In this document: piece after piece, positions 1 to 8,680 of the stretch
Layout: every line of letters starts with the position of its first letter
How positions within the stretch are numbered: position 1 is the first letter of the stretch
Source: CAZWLD01 sp964634685
GTDB lineage: Bacteria; Bacillota_I; Bacilli_A; Acholeplasmatales; JAEDCM01
Direction: 5' to 3'
Assembly: GCA_964634685.1 (NCBI GenBank)
Contig: CAZWLD010000004.1
Span: 29,786 to 93,785, forward strand
DNA: 64,000 bases
Made by a program: the position numbers and the translations under genes
The notes under the pieces: model-generated
Databases searched by the model: none
What the model saw: only the letters and a program-made list of their open reading frames with translations
Told to the model about the DNA's origin: nothing

Positions 1-936
1 AAAGCTGTAGATTGATAAAACAATTACAAAGAGCGTTGTTGTTTTGATTCCCCCACCGGTTGATACAGGAGAACATCCGATAAACATGAAGACATCCATT
101 AATAAAATGGTTGAATCATTTAGCGAATTCAAATCAACCGTATTGAAGCCTGCCGTCCTGACCGAGACGGCTTGAAAGAACGAATCAAGCCAAGATAAGG
201 ATGGTGATGTCAATTTAAATAGTAATGTTCCAATAACTAAGAGGATAAAGGTTGTGATCACAACAATCTTTGTATGAATAGAGAAATGATGATTTTTTCG
301 GAAATTGACAATATCAAGAATAACGACAAAGCCAATTCCTCCTAAAATAATCAAAAAAGCGGTATTAAGTAATAATAAGACATTAGTTTGATATGGGACA
401 AGTGATTCACCACTTAGAATATCAAAGCCGGCATTATTGAATGATGATATTGAGTGAAAAACACTAATTCCCAAGCCTTTCCAAAAGCCGAGCTTAGGGC
501 AAAAAACAAACATATTGATGATGGCCCCAAAAACCTCAATAACCAAGCTGATTAAAAAGATAGTTTTAACGAGGCGCACGAGCCCAGAAAGACTGTTTTG
601 ATTTAAGGATTCTTTAATTAAAACACGTTCCTTAACGCCAAATTGAAATCCGAGCATTGATAGAAAGAAGATTCCAATTGTAACTAATCCTAAACCACCT
701 GCTTGGATTAAAATCATTAAAACTATTTTTCCAAAAGGCGTCAGGGTGGTAGTAACATCAATAGTTGATAATCCAGTAACACAAATCGCACTCGTTGAGA
801 TAAAAAATGCATCAACGTAGTCTAAATGTGCCCCTTTTCGAACGGAGATAGGTAATACTAGCAAAATTGATCCTAATAGGATTACGGATAAAAAGGCGAT
901 AAGTATTACCAAATATGGCGAGATTTTTTTCGACAT
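1..936 (-). CDS. ktrB: KtrB/TrkH-type potassium uptake channel subunit (C-terminus cut by window edge)
   Basis: This is the membrane pore subunit of a Ktr/Trk potassium uptake system. It reads leftwards from an ATG at 936 with AAAGGAGG seven bases upstream, and 312 residues are present; the family is usually about 440-450. All four pore loops of the TrkH/KtrB superfamily are visible: TSAICVTGL (48-56), SSFNNAGFD (164-172), VRTAGFNTVD (259-268) and a fourth around GCSPVSTGGG (287-296), each with its selectivity-filter glycine. The spacing of the pore loops and the hydrophobic segments between them match the family. The regulatory KtrA subunit is not in the window. The identification is firm; choosing KtrB over TrkH rests on the short N-terminus. 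Confidence 0.9.
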   Translation of the reverse strand, partial: MSKKISPYLVILIAFLSVILLGSILLVLPISVRKGAHLDYVDAFFISTSAICVTGLSTIDVTTTLTPFGKIVLMILIQAGGLGLVTIGIFFLSMLGFQFGVKERVLIKESLNQNSLSGLVRLVKTIFLISLVIEVFGAIINMFVFCPKLGFWKGLGISVFHSISSFNNAGFDILSGESLVPYQTNVLLLLNTAFLIILGGIGFVVILDIVNFRKNHHFSIHTKIVVITTFILLVIGTLLFKLTSPSLSWLDSFFQAVSVRTAGFNTVDLNSLNDSTILLMDVFMFIGCSPVSTGGGIKTTTLFVIVLSIYSF

Positions 937-1004
937 CTTGGTTCCTCCTTTGTTGTACTCATCTATTATATCATATTAATATCTATTATTAAAGAGATTT
1001 TATT

Positions 1005-1032
1005 TTGAAACTCATTAAACTTATGGTATAAT
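1005..1032 (+). promoter_or_regulatory. Sigma-70-type promoter of the queH operon
   Basis: TTGAAA (1005-1010), a 16-base spacer and TATAAT (1027-1032) preceded by TGG, so it is also an extended -10. The predicted start near 1039 leaves only about a 15-base leader before the queH ATG at 1055. Confidence 0.7.
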
Positions 1033-1054
1033 TGTAAGATGAGGATTGATAATT

Positions 1055-1666
1055 ATGGACTATAATAAAGAAATGGAAATGATAATTGAAAAATTACAGA
1101 CAAAGCCTAAATTGCTATTACATAGCTGTTGTGCTCCTTGTAGTAGTCATTGTCTTTTATTGTTAGCCCCATTTTTTGAAATAACAGTTTTTTATTTTAA
1201 TCCTAATATTTCTCCCTTTGAAGAATATGAAAAAAGGGTTATTGAACAAAAAAGATTTATCGATGAAATAAATAAAGAATTTGGGTATAATATTTCATAT
1301 GTTGATAGCCCTTATGATAGTATTCCCTTTTATAATAAAATAAAAGGTCAAGAGGGATTAAAAGAGGGTCAGGCGCGCTGTTATAATTGTTATTATTTGC
1401 GCTTAGAGGAAACTGCAAAATATGCTAAAGAAAATCAATTTGATTATTTTTGCACGACCTTATCGGTTTCGCCATATAAAAATTCTAATTGGATTAATGA
1501 AATCGGAAAAGAGTTAGAAAAGAAATATAATATTTTATTCTTACCATCGGATTTTAAGAAAAAGGAAGGCTATAAGCATTCAATTGCTTTATCTAAACAA
1601 TATAATTTATATCGCCAACATTATTGTGGATGCGAGTTTTCAAGGAGAGATTTCAATGAAAAATAA
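1055..1666 (+). CDS. queH: Epoxyqueuosine reductase QueH
   Basis: QueH reduces epoxyqueuosine to queuosine in tRNA and replaces the cobalamin-dependent QueG. The family signature is present: an N-terminal LLLHSCCAPCSSHC motif with the paired cysteines, FYFNPNISPFEEY, the central RCYNCYYLRL CxxC, and YCGCEFS near the C-terminus. These cysteines ligate the Fe-S cluster in characterised QueH. Length (203 aa) is typical. I chose ATG 1055 over an in-frame TTG at 1046 because GAGG (1041-1044) sits 10 bases before the ATG and would abut the TTG. The 3' end overlaps the next gene by 11 bases, so the two are translationally coupled. Confidence in function is high. Confidence 0.9.
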   Translation: MDYNKEMEMIIEKLQTKPKLLLHSCCAPCSSHCLLLLAPFFEITVFYFNPNISPFEEYEKRVIEQKRFIDEINKEFGYNISYVDSPYDSIPFYNKIKGQEGLKEGQARCYNCYYLRLEETAKYAKENQFDYFCTTLSVSPYKNSNWINEIGKELEKKYNILFLPSDFKKKEGYKHSIALSKQYNLYRQHYCGCEFSRRDFNEK

Positions 1667-2765
1667 AATTATCAAAAAACAATTATCCTTTGATTTATAT
1701 TTTTATGGATTTGTGATGTTTGTTTGTATATCAGTTATTGCTTGTGGATTTAAGCTAGAATCAAATCTATTGATTTTTTTGTTTTTTGGTATATTAGTTA
1801 TTTATACCCTTTTGTTTTCCTTTTCTTTAGTTAAATATTTATTTTGTTATGGTGATTTAACCAAAAATGAATTTACAGATTATTTCAAAAATATTGATTT
1901 ATTCACTAAAGAATATGTTGAAAAAAAGAAAAAAACAGATACTATTTTAAAAAAGGTTTTTGATTGGAGCTTAATTGGAATATGCTTTGTTTGTGCTCTT
2001 TTTATCCTAATAGGTTCATTTTTTGACCAAATGGTTTTGGCATTAGTTTACCCGGGATGGTTTTGTTCATTGTTAGTTATTTTCTTTATTGTAATGATGA
2101 TTATGAAGCATATTGATCATTCAAATGATTTTTTATATAAGCTTAAATATTGCTTCATAAGAATAACAAATGATTCGATATATTACCAAGGAAATGTTTA
2201 TTTGATTAATCGCTTAGGCTTTAAATATCAGGATGGTGTTATTTCTTTTTTAGGGTTAAAGCTTGCGACCATTGATTTTGATGCTTTAACGAAGGTTGAA
2301 CCAGAAATTGAATATTTAGTAAGTGCTTGTTTAGTTGGAAATAATGTCAAATATGATGGTGGAAATAATTTACGGGAGCCAATTAAGGCTTTATTTCAAG
2401 AAGGAAAGGCTATTACTATTTGTCCAGAGGTTATGGGAGGAAGAACAATTCCTCGTAAAACTTCAGAAAAAAATGGTGAGATTGTTATCGAAGAGGATGG
2501 AACGGATGTGACTAACCAATTTATTAGGGGTGCAGAATTAGCTTTAGAAAAGGCTGTTTTATATAATGTAAATAAAGCCATTTTAAAAGCGAAGAGTCCA
2601 TCGTGTGGAGTGAATCAAATTTATGATGGAACCTTCTCGCATACATTGACATCAGGTGATGGTATTACGACGGAATTATTAAAGAAAAATGGAATTTTTT
2701 GTATGACGGATATTGAATACTTAGAATCCATTAAAGGGGAAGATAACGATGGAGAAGAAAGTTAA
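1656..2765 (+). CDS. Membrane-anchored DUF523 (TudS-like Fe-S desulfurase family) protein
   Basis: A 369-residue fusion. The N-terminal ~215 residues hold four hydrophobic segments (about 17-35, 40-63, 108-130, 132-153) and match no domain I recognise. The C-terminal ~150 residues are a complete DUF523 domain: SACLVGNNVKYDGGNN, the CPEVMGG box with a following IPRKTSE, GTDVTNQF, and KAKSPSCG with IYDGTFSHTL. The three cysteines in SACL, CPE and SPSCG are those that hold a [4Fe-4S] cluster in the 2-thiouracil desulfurase TudS, a DUF523 member. Most DUF523 proteins are only about 150 aa and soluble. ATG 1656 was chosen because AGGAG (1643-1647) precedes it. The start overlaps queH and the stop overlaps the next methyltransferase gene. 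Desulfurase activity is inferred from the family; the substrate is unknown. Confidence 0.8.
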   Translation: MKNKIIKKQLSFDLYFYGFVMFVCISVIACGFKLESNLLIFLFFGILVIYTLLFSFSLVKYLFCYGDLTKNEFTDYFKNIDLFTKEYVEKKKKTDTILKKVFDWSLIGICFVCALFILIGSFFDQMVLALVYPGWFCSLLVIFFIVMMIMKHIDHSNDFLYKLKYCFIRITNDSIYYQGNVYLINRLGFKYQDGVISFLGLKLATIDFDALTKVEPEIEYLVSACLVGNNVKYDGGNNLREPIKALFQEGKAITICPEVMGGRTIPRKTSEKNGEIVIEEDGTDVTNQFIRGAELALEKAVLYNVNKAILKAKSPSCGVNQIYDGTFSHTLTSGDGITTELLKKNGIFCMTDIEYLESIKGEDNDGEES

Positions 2766-4062
2766 GGGATTATATTTACATGATGGAAAATGTGTTTGTA
2801 AGCCTAATTTCTTAGTTCCAGGATTAATTCCGAAGGAAGAGGCCGTTGTCGAGATTACAGGAAAAAAGGATGATTATTTTCTTTGCAAAATTCGAAATAT
2901 AACCAAGACTTCGGATAATCGAATTGAACCCATTTGCCCATATAAATCGTGCGGTGGATGTGATTATGGTCATATTAGCTATAATGCCCAATTAGAATAT
3001 AAAACAGATTATATCAGTGTGTTATTTAAGGAATTCAATGTTAAGGTAAATAAAACATTGGGAATGGATAATTATTTAGGGTCAAGACATAAGGTTATCG
3101 CTACATTTGGGATGAATAAAAATAAATTGATTTCCGGAATTTATGAAGAGAATAGTCATAAAATCGTCGATATTACTAATTGTCCAATTCAAAATAAGGA
3201 AGCCAATGATCTTCTTAAAGAAATTAAGAATATTTTTATTAGCTTAAAAATTGAGCCCTTTAATGAGGATACAGGACGTGGCCTTGTAAGACATGTTTAT
3301 ATTCGAACAGGCTATTATACAAGAGAAATAATGGTTGTTGTGGTGACGGCAAGTGAAATGTTTCCAAATCGAAGCGTTTTTGTGAAAAAGCTCTTAGATT
3401 TTAATCCAAATATCAAAACAGTTGTTCAAAATATCAATAGCCGCAAAACGAGCATTGTTTTTGGTGATAAATCAAGAATATTATATGGTGATGGCTATAT
3501 TAAGGATTTATTGCTTGGGTTAGAGTTTAATATTTCAAGTCAGTCCTTTTATCAAGTCAATCCGAAACAAACGGAGGTTTTATATCAAGAGGCTCTAAGA
3601 ATGGCTAATATAAATAAAAATGACATTGTATTTGATGCCTATTGTGGTATTGGGACAATTAGTCTTCTTGCGTCGAGAAAAGCCAAAAAGGTCATTGGCG
3701 TTGAGATTGTTAAAGAGGCTATTAAGGATGCGATTAATAATGCCAAGATGAATAATATCAAAAATGCTTATTTTGTCTGTGATGATGCTTCAAATTATTT
3801 AGATGAGATGGCAAAAAACCATCAAAGAATTGATTGCTTATTTATGGATCCACCACGAAAGGGCTCGGATTATCGTTTTATCAAAGCTTTGAAAAAAATA
3901 GCTCCGAAGCGCATTATCTATATTTCATGTGGACCAGACACGCAAGGTAGAGATTTAAAACTGCTTATTGATATGTATAAAGTAGAAGAGGTTCAGCCTG
4001 TCGATTTATTTTGTCAAACCCATCATGTGGAGTGTATAGCGGCATTATCATTGCGAAAGTAA
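2749..4062 (+). CDS. rlmD: RlmD/TrmA-family RNA (uracil-5)-methyltransferase
   Basis: An SAM-dependent m5U methyltransferase of the RumA/RlmD/TrmA family, 437 aa. An N-terminal TRAM-like segment is followed by the Fe-S motif CPYKSCGGCDYGH (about 64-76). The catalytic domain has FDAYCGIGTISLL (SAM binding), MDPPRKG, the catalytic YISCGP, and HHVECIAAL near the C-terminus. The Fe-S cysteines and length favour the 23S rRNA enzymes (RlmD/RlmCD) over tRNA TrmA, but the target uridine cannot be read from sequence. The start overlaps the DUF523 gene by 17 bases, and GGGGAAG lies just upstream of the ATG. The operon thus groups queH, a putative desulfurase and an RNA methylase, all linked to modified nucleosides. 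Confidence 0.85.
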   Translation: MEKKVKGLYLHDGKCVCKPNFLVPGLIPKEEAVVEITGKKDDYFLCKIRNITKTSDNRIEPICPYKSCGGCDYGHISYNAQLEYKTDYISVLFKEFNVKVNKTLGMDNYLGSRHKVIATFGMNKNKLISGIYEENSHKIVDITNCPIQNKEANDLLKEIKNIFISLKIEPFNEDTGRGLVRHVYIRTGYYTREIMVVVVTASEMFPNRSVFVKKLLDFNPNIKTVVQNINSRKTSIVFGDKSRILYGDGYIKDLLLGLEFNISSQSFYQVNPKQTEVLYQEALRMANINKNDIVFDAYCGIGTISLLASRKAKKVIGVEIVKEAIKDAINNAKMNNIKNAYFVCDDASNYLDEMAKNHQRIDCLFMDPPRKGSDYRFIKALKKIAPKRIIYISCGPDTQGRDLKLLIDMYKVEEVQPVDLFCQTHHVECIAALSLRK

Positions 4063-4158
4063 AGGCATTATTTTAGTAACAAATTATCATTCACGATTAT
4101 AATAATAACAAAATTATTTGTATTTAATTCTGGTAAGAAAAAAAGGAGGTATTTATCA

Positions 4159-4482
4159 ATGTATAAGAATGTTAAAAAACAAGAAAAGATTAATTTAAAG
4201 GATTTGGTTTTATTTCAAGAAGGTCAAGTCGTTAGTAAAACTTTAGTTCAGAATGAACACGTTAGTATGACCATTTTTTCCTTTGACAAGGGAGAAGAAA
4301 TATCAACGCACGCCGCATCAGGTGATGCGATGGTTACTGTGCTCGAGGGCAAAGGAAGATTCACTGTAGGCGCTGATGTTTTTTATTTAGAGGCTGGGGA
4401 AACATTAATTATGCCAAAAGATATTCCCCATGCAGTATATGGTGAAGAGCGATTTAAAATGCAATTGATTGTTTCTTATTAA
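4159..4482 (+). CDS. Small cupin-domain protein
   Basis: A 107-residue single-domain cupin. The first motif runs through DKGEEISTHAASGDAMVTVLEG and the second through ETLIMPKDIPHAVYG, giving the usual pair of beta-barrel metal-binding boxes. The first box keeps only one clear histidine (STHA) and the glutamate is shifted, so metal content is uncertain. AAAGGAGG lies at 4142-4149 before ATG 4159. Close relatives in gut Firmicutes are stand-alone cupins of unknown substrate. It appears to be transcribed alone or with the small gene that follows 44 bases later. Confidence 0.75.
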   Translation: MYKNVKKQEKINLKDLVLFQEGQVVSKTLVQNEHVSMTIFSFDKGEEISTHAASGDAMVTVLEGKGRFTVGADVFYLEAGETLIMPKDIPHAVYGEERFKMQLIVSY

Positions 4483-4526
4483 TTAAGCGGATTTTTTCAA
4501 TTATCTAAGTGAAAGAAGGTTTTTTT

Positions 4527-4877
4527 ATGAGCAATTTTTATGAATGTAAAGAAAGTGATTGGCGATTATTTCGAAAATATATTCCAATCTGGCAAGAAAA
4601 CTATATGGCAAGGCTAAATAAAGAATATGTGGCTTTATTGTCTAGCGATAGAAATCCATCGTCGAATTTTTGGGATGTAGAAAAAAGAATCAATAAAGAT
4701 AAAAAACACCCTGGTGTCTGCATAGATATGCGAAGATCTACGATGCTTACTAATATCGTTATTATGATAAGAGATGGTGTGATAACGATGGAAGATTTGA
4801 AGGATTTCAGTGAAGAGCTTAGGAAAACTGTTGTTTTGTTTTTGGGAGAATCATATGGAACTGAAGGCGAATGTTAA
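4527..4877 (+). CDS. Conserved hypothetical protein, 116 aa
   Basis: I recognise the sequence style (FYECKESDWRLFRKYIPIWQ at the N-terminus, GVCIDMRRSTM in the middle) from a widespread family of small Firmicute proteins without known function. Members are sometimes mislabelled as multidrug transporter, although no membrane segment is present here. The protein is charged and predicted helical. An in-frame GTG at 4509 would add six residues, but GAAAGAAGG (4511-4519) is correctly spaced only for ATG 4527. The 3' end overlaps the next gene by 23 bases, so the two probably form a coupled pair. Confidence 0.6.
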   Translation: MSNFYECKESDWRLFRKYIPIWQENYMARLNKEYVALLSSDRNPSSNFWDVEKRINKDKKHPGVCIDMRRSTMLTNIVIMIRDGVITMEDLKDFSEELRKTVVLFLGESYGTEGEC

Positions 4878-5358
4878 AAAGAAAATTAATAATATGTCAA
4901 GGGAAGAATTGCTTGAATTACTTAATAATTTATGTGCAGTAAATGATGATGTAATTAAGTATGTAAATAGTTGCTTAACGAATACAAAAATAAATATAGA
5001 AAAATATATAGATAAAATTGGAAAATGCTTTAATAGCTACAACATTAATTGTCAGAAAGCTATAGATATTTATTTAAATGTTAAAAAGATAACGACTGAT
5101 TATGCTGCGCTAGGCGAAATTGGTTTATCTTTGTTAGATAATTTATTTTGGTTTTTGGATTTTGGATATAGCAATAATTTAGTAAAAACAATTTATGAAA
5201 TATCATTAATGGTATGTGAGGATATAGCTAGAACTATTGACAATATAAGTCTTCGAATTACATATGAGAATTTTTTATCAAGAACATTAAATGAAGAAAT
5301 ATTGGAGATTCTTCTTAATAATTATTATTGTTATTTTGATGAAATTATTCAAGAATAA
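4855..5358 (+). CDS. Hypothetical protein, 167 aa, coupled to the preceding gene
   Basis: I do not recognise this protein. It is helical in composition, has no signal peptide or clear membrane segment, and is rich in Asn, Ile and Leu (for example EELLELLNNLCAVNDDVIKY near the N-terminus). ATG 4855 has GGGAG at 4844-4848 and lies inside the 3' end of the preceding gene, implying translational coupling. A short hairpin with a T-run follows the stop. A helical-repeat fold is possible but cannot be shown by eye. Confidence 0.5.
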   Translation: MELKANVKKKINNMSREELLELLNNLCAVNDDVIKYVNSCLTNTKINIEKYIDKIGKCFNSYNINCQKAIDIYLNVKKITTDYAALGEIGLSLLDNLFWFLDFGYSNNLVKTIYEISLMVCEDIARTIDNISLRITYENFLSRTLNEEILEILLNNYYCYFDEIIQE

Positions 5359-5373
5359 TTTGGAAAAATGGAA

Positions 5374-5397
5374 GAAATACGCGGGTGTATTTTTTCT
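5374..5397 (+). terminator. Probable intrinsic terminator
   Basis: AAATAC (5375-5380) pairs with GTATTT (5387-5392) around a six-base loop and runs into a T-rich tract. The stem is short and A/T-rich, so it is a moderate terminator. Confidence 0.45.
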
Positions 5398-5517
5398 TTT
5401 TTTATGTTGTTTCTTTATTACTTTTATAAAAATGTTTTCATATAAATAATATCTATCTTTTTTTACAAAAATATGGTAAAAGTAATTGTTAATATTGAAT
5501 GCGGAAAGGTGAAGATT

Positions 5518-8133
5518 ATGAATATAAAAAAAGTATTGACATTAATTTGTCTTTCATTCTTTGGATTATTTATTCTTACTTCATGTGGTAAAACAGCTAC
5601 TACTACTGAGCATACCCATGAATACGAATCAACATATTCGAAAAATGAAGAGGGACATTGGTATCAAGCAACATGCGAGCATACTGATGAAAAGAAAGAT
5701 TTTGCGGCTCATACCTATGGGGACTTTATTGTTGTTAAAGAAGCAACAGAAACAGAAGCCGGAAGCAAAAAACAAATATGTAGTGTTTGTGGCTATGAGC
5801 ATTTTGAGGAAATACCAAAACTTATTCATGAATTTGTAGATGGAGTTTGTCCTAATTGTGGGTTAAGATATGTAAGTGAAGGTTTATCATATACCCTATT
5901 AGAGGATGGAACATATGCAGTTGGCCTAGGCGAATGTGCTGAAAAATATGTTTATCTTCCAAATGAATATAATGGAATCCCAGTTACGAAGGTAGAGGAT
6001 GATGGCTTTTTTGAATCAGATATTGAAGGTGTTTTGATTCCACCTGGTATTATAACTATAGGTGAATACTCTTTTGATGACTGTAGTAATCTTAAGGAAG
6101 TTGTAATTTCTAATACTGTCACAACAATTGGTGATAAAGCTTTCAGAAATTGTTCTGAATTAACAAAGGTTGAATTTGAAGAAGAAAGCAAATTAGAAAC
6201 AATTGGTGAATATGCATTTGATACTTGCGAGAAATTAGCTGAAATAAAGATTCCTGCTAATGTCACAACAATTGGTAAATCTGCCTTTTATTCTTGTGCC
6301 TTAACTAAGCTAGAGTTTGAGGAGAATAGTAAATTAGAGGTAATTGGCAAAAACGCATTTAGTCATTGTGATAATTTATTTATGATTACTCTTCCTTCTA
6401 GTTTAACAACAATTGGAAAAAATGCTTTTTCAGATTGTGGTTCATTAGTTCAGGTTGTAATCCCTAAAAACGTTACTACAATTGATGATTATGCTTTCGA
6501 GGAATGCAATAAATTGGTTGAGGTATATAATCTATCAGGCCTAACAATCGATATGGAATCAGAAGAAAATGGATATGTTGGATATTATGCTAAGGTTATT
6601 CATACAAGCTTAGACGAGAAATCATTTATTTCAATAGACAGTGAGGGTTTTGCTATATTTGAGTTTGAAGGAAAAAATTATTTACTAGCCTATTTAAATT
6701 CTGATAATATCAAGGATTTAGTATTGCCTGAAAAGATTAATAATAAAAACTATGATATTTATAGCGGAGCCTTTAGTAATTCGAAATTTGAATCAGTTGT
6801 TATACCTGAAGGAGTAACATCAATCGGTGTTGAAGCCTTTGAAAAATCTATTAACTTAATGAGCGTTACTTTACCTTCAACTTTAATAACGATTGAAGCT
6901 TATGCTTTTGATAATTGCAATCGCCTATTTGAAATATATAACTTATCAACTCTAACAATAAAGAAGCAATCAAATGAAAATGGATATGTAGGCTATAGTG
7001 CTGTTGTAATTCATACATCATTGGATGAAAAATCAATTTATTTGGATCCTCTTGACGGATATTTATTTGCGTATTTTGAAGAATAGTACTATCTGGTTTC
7101 ATATCAAGGAGAAGAGAAAGAATTAATTTTACCAGAATCTTATAAGGGTTCTCTATATGATATTTATGCAAGAGCATTCGAATCCACAGAAATAGTAAGT
7201 ATTTTTATTCCTAGTAGTATCACAGCGATAGGATATGGAGCCTTTCAGAATTGTGAAAAACTAGAAAATGTTACAATTGAAGCTGATTCAAATCTTGAAT
7301 CAATTGATATGTATGCATTTTATGGTTGTAATTTATTGATGAATATTTTTATTCCAAATTCTGTTAAAACACTTTCTCATGGAGCCTTTGGAGAGTGTAC
7401 TAGTTTAGAATCAGTAGTTTTTGAAGAAGATTCGACACTTGAATGTATCGAAGATTACACATTTTATCAATGTGTGGGAATAACTGAAATCATAATTCCA
7501 GCTAGTGTTATAACACTTAATACCTATATATTTAAGGAGAGTTCAATAACAACAGTACTTTTTGAGGCCAATTCAAAGTTACAAACTATTGATAAAGAAG
7601 CCTTTTCAGGAAGTAACAATTTAACTGAAATCACAATTCCAGCTAGTGTCACAACAATTGGTGATGCAGCGTTTAATTCTTGTTATTCTTTGGGAATAGT
7701 AAGATTTGAGGCTAATTCAAATTTACAGTCTATTGGTACTAGTGCCTTTGGCTATTGTAACAATTTAACCGAAATCACAATTCCGGCTAGCCTCACCAAA
7801 TTGGGAACTATGGCTTTTACTAATTGCGAGTCTTTAGTAAAGGTAACATTTGAAGAAGAAAGTACATTGGCTGAAATTAATAACCATGCATTTGATGGTT
7901 GTATCGCTTTAACAGAAATAGTGATTCCCCAAAATGTAACGTTTATCGGTTCTAACGTCTTTATTAATTGCCTTAATTTAACCATTTATTGTGAAACAAC
8001 AGAATTACCTAGCAGATGGTTTGAAAATTGGAATTCTTCTAGCTGCCCTGTTTATTGGTATAATGAGAATGAACCAACTGGAGAAGGTAATTACTGGCAT
8101 TATGTTGAGGGAGTAATTACTAAATGGGAATAA
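5518..8133 (+). pseudogene. BspA-type leucine-rich-repeat lipoprotein interrupted by an in-frame TAG
   Basis: One reading frame of 872 codons broken by a single TAG at 7084-7086. The frame continues for 349 codons after it. ATG 5518 follows GGAAAGGTGAAG; an in-frame ATG at 5473 lacks a ribosome site. Residues 1-23 are a lipoprotein signal (FILTSCG, lipid on Cys23). Residues 32-115 form a His/Trp/Cys repeat (HWYQATC, CSVCGY, CPNCG). The rest is a run of about 20 BspA/LRR_5 repeats with motifs such as IPANVTTIGKSAF and CNNLTEITIPASV. Two long internal repeats align across the stop: FEGKNYLLAY in the first copy matches FEE-TAG-YYLVSY in the second, so TAG replaces a Lys or Gln-like codon. The product would be a surface adhesin or host-interaction protein. 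Either a nonsense mutation, readthrough or a sequencing error explains the stop. The upstream part alone could still be made as a shorter lipoprotein. Confidence 0.8.
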
Positions 8134-8150
8134 AAAAAGAAAAATTTTTG

Positions 8151-8186
8151 CTCTATGAAATAGAAATTCTATTTTATAGAGTTTTT
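8151..8186 (+). terminator. Strong intrinsic terminator after the LRR lipoprotein gene
   Basis: CTCTAT (8151-8156) and AAATAG (8158-8163) pair with CTATTT (8169-8174) and ATAGAG (8176-8181), with one G.T pair between the blocks. A run of five Ts follows. Confidence 0.75.
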
Positions 8187-8192
8187 AATTTA

Positions 8193-8247
8193 GTTTACGA
8201 TTTGGTTTACAAATAATATTTACAAGGTTTACGAAATGGTTTATAAT
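8193..8247 (+). promoter_or_regulatory. fic promoter region with GTTTAC direct repeats
   Basis: A 21-base unit (8193-8213) recurs at 8227-8247 with about 17 of 21 positions identical. Each unit carries two GTTTAC/GTTTAT half-elements 12 bases apart. The second unit overlaps a TATAAT (8242-8247), which has TTTACA 17 bases upstream (8219-8224). The arrangement suggests a repressor or activator site built of iterated half-sites. The binding protein is unknown. Confidence 0.5.
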
Positions 8248-8266
8248 AAAGTAAAGGAATGATTTT

Positions 8267-8680
8267 ATGAAATTTACTAAGGAAGAAATATTGACTATGG
8301 CCTTAACCGGTGATCATTATTATTCAAATGAAGATTTAAGAATTAATAAAAAAATCGGAATAATGTTGAATAATCAGAAGCTTAATGATTACTTAAATTA
8401 TAAAGAATCAATAGAAAATGAAGCAAAGGTCATCTTACCTTTATTATCATTTAATTCAAAGAGCATATTTTATTATAATTCTTGCGAATTAAGTAATGCC
8501 ATTAATGACTATTTTATTTTTTTTAAAAACAATTCTTCAACTCAGGAAACAATAATTTCTGAAAACTATGATGAAATAATTCTATCAAGAGTTGCTTCGG
8601 AATTGGAAGGAACATTGAAAATTGAAGGGGTTAACACAACAAGAAAAAAGATTTTAGAAATTGTAAAAAAAAAAAAGTGA
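8267..8680 (+). CDS. Fic protein, N-terminal part with inhibitory motif (0 frame)
   Basis: The 137-residue upstream frame of a split Fic gene. Its last 40 residues contain TLKIEG, which fits the (S/T)xxxE(G/N) autoinhibitory helix of class II Fic proteins, followed by VNTTRKKI; in intact relatives an EIEGVxSTRKE segment precedes the catalytic domain in the same chain. The frame ends in 12 consecutive A residues (8665-8676), then GTGA. The final codons are AAA AAG TGA, so the heptamer A AAA AAG lies directly before the stop. A -1 shift here would continue straight into the catalytic frame. Without the shift the product carries only the inhibitory helix. ATG 8267 is preceded by AAAGGAATG. Confidence 0.65.
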   Translation: MKFTKEEILTMALTGDHYYSNEDLRINKKIGIMLNNQKLNDYLNYKESIENEAKVILPLLSFNSKSIFYYNSCELSNAINDYFIFFKNNSSTQETIISENYDEIILSRVASELEGTLKIEGVNTTRKKILEIVKKKK

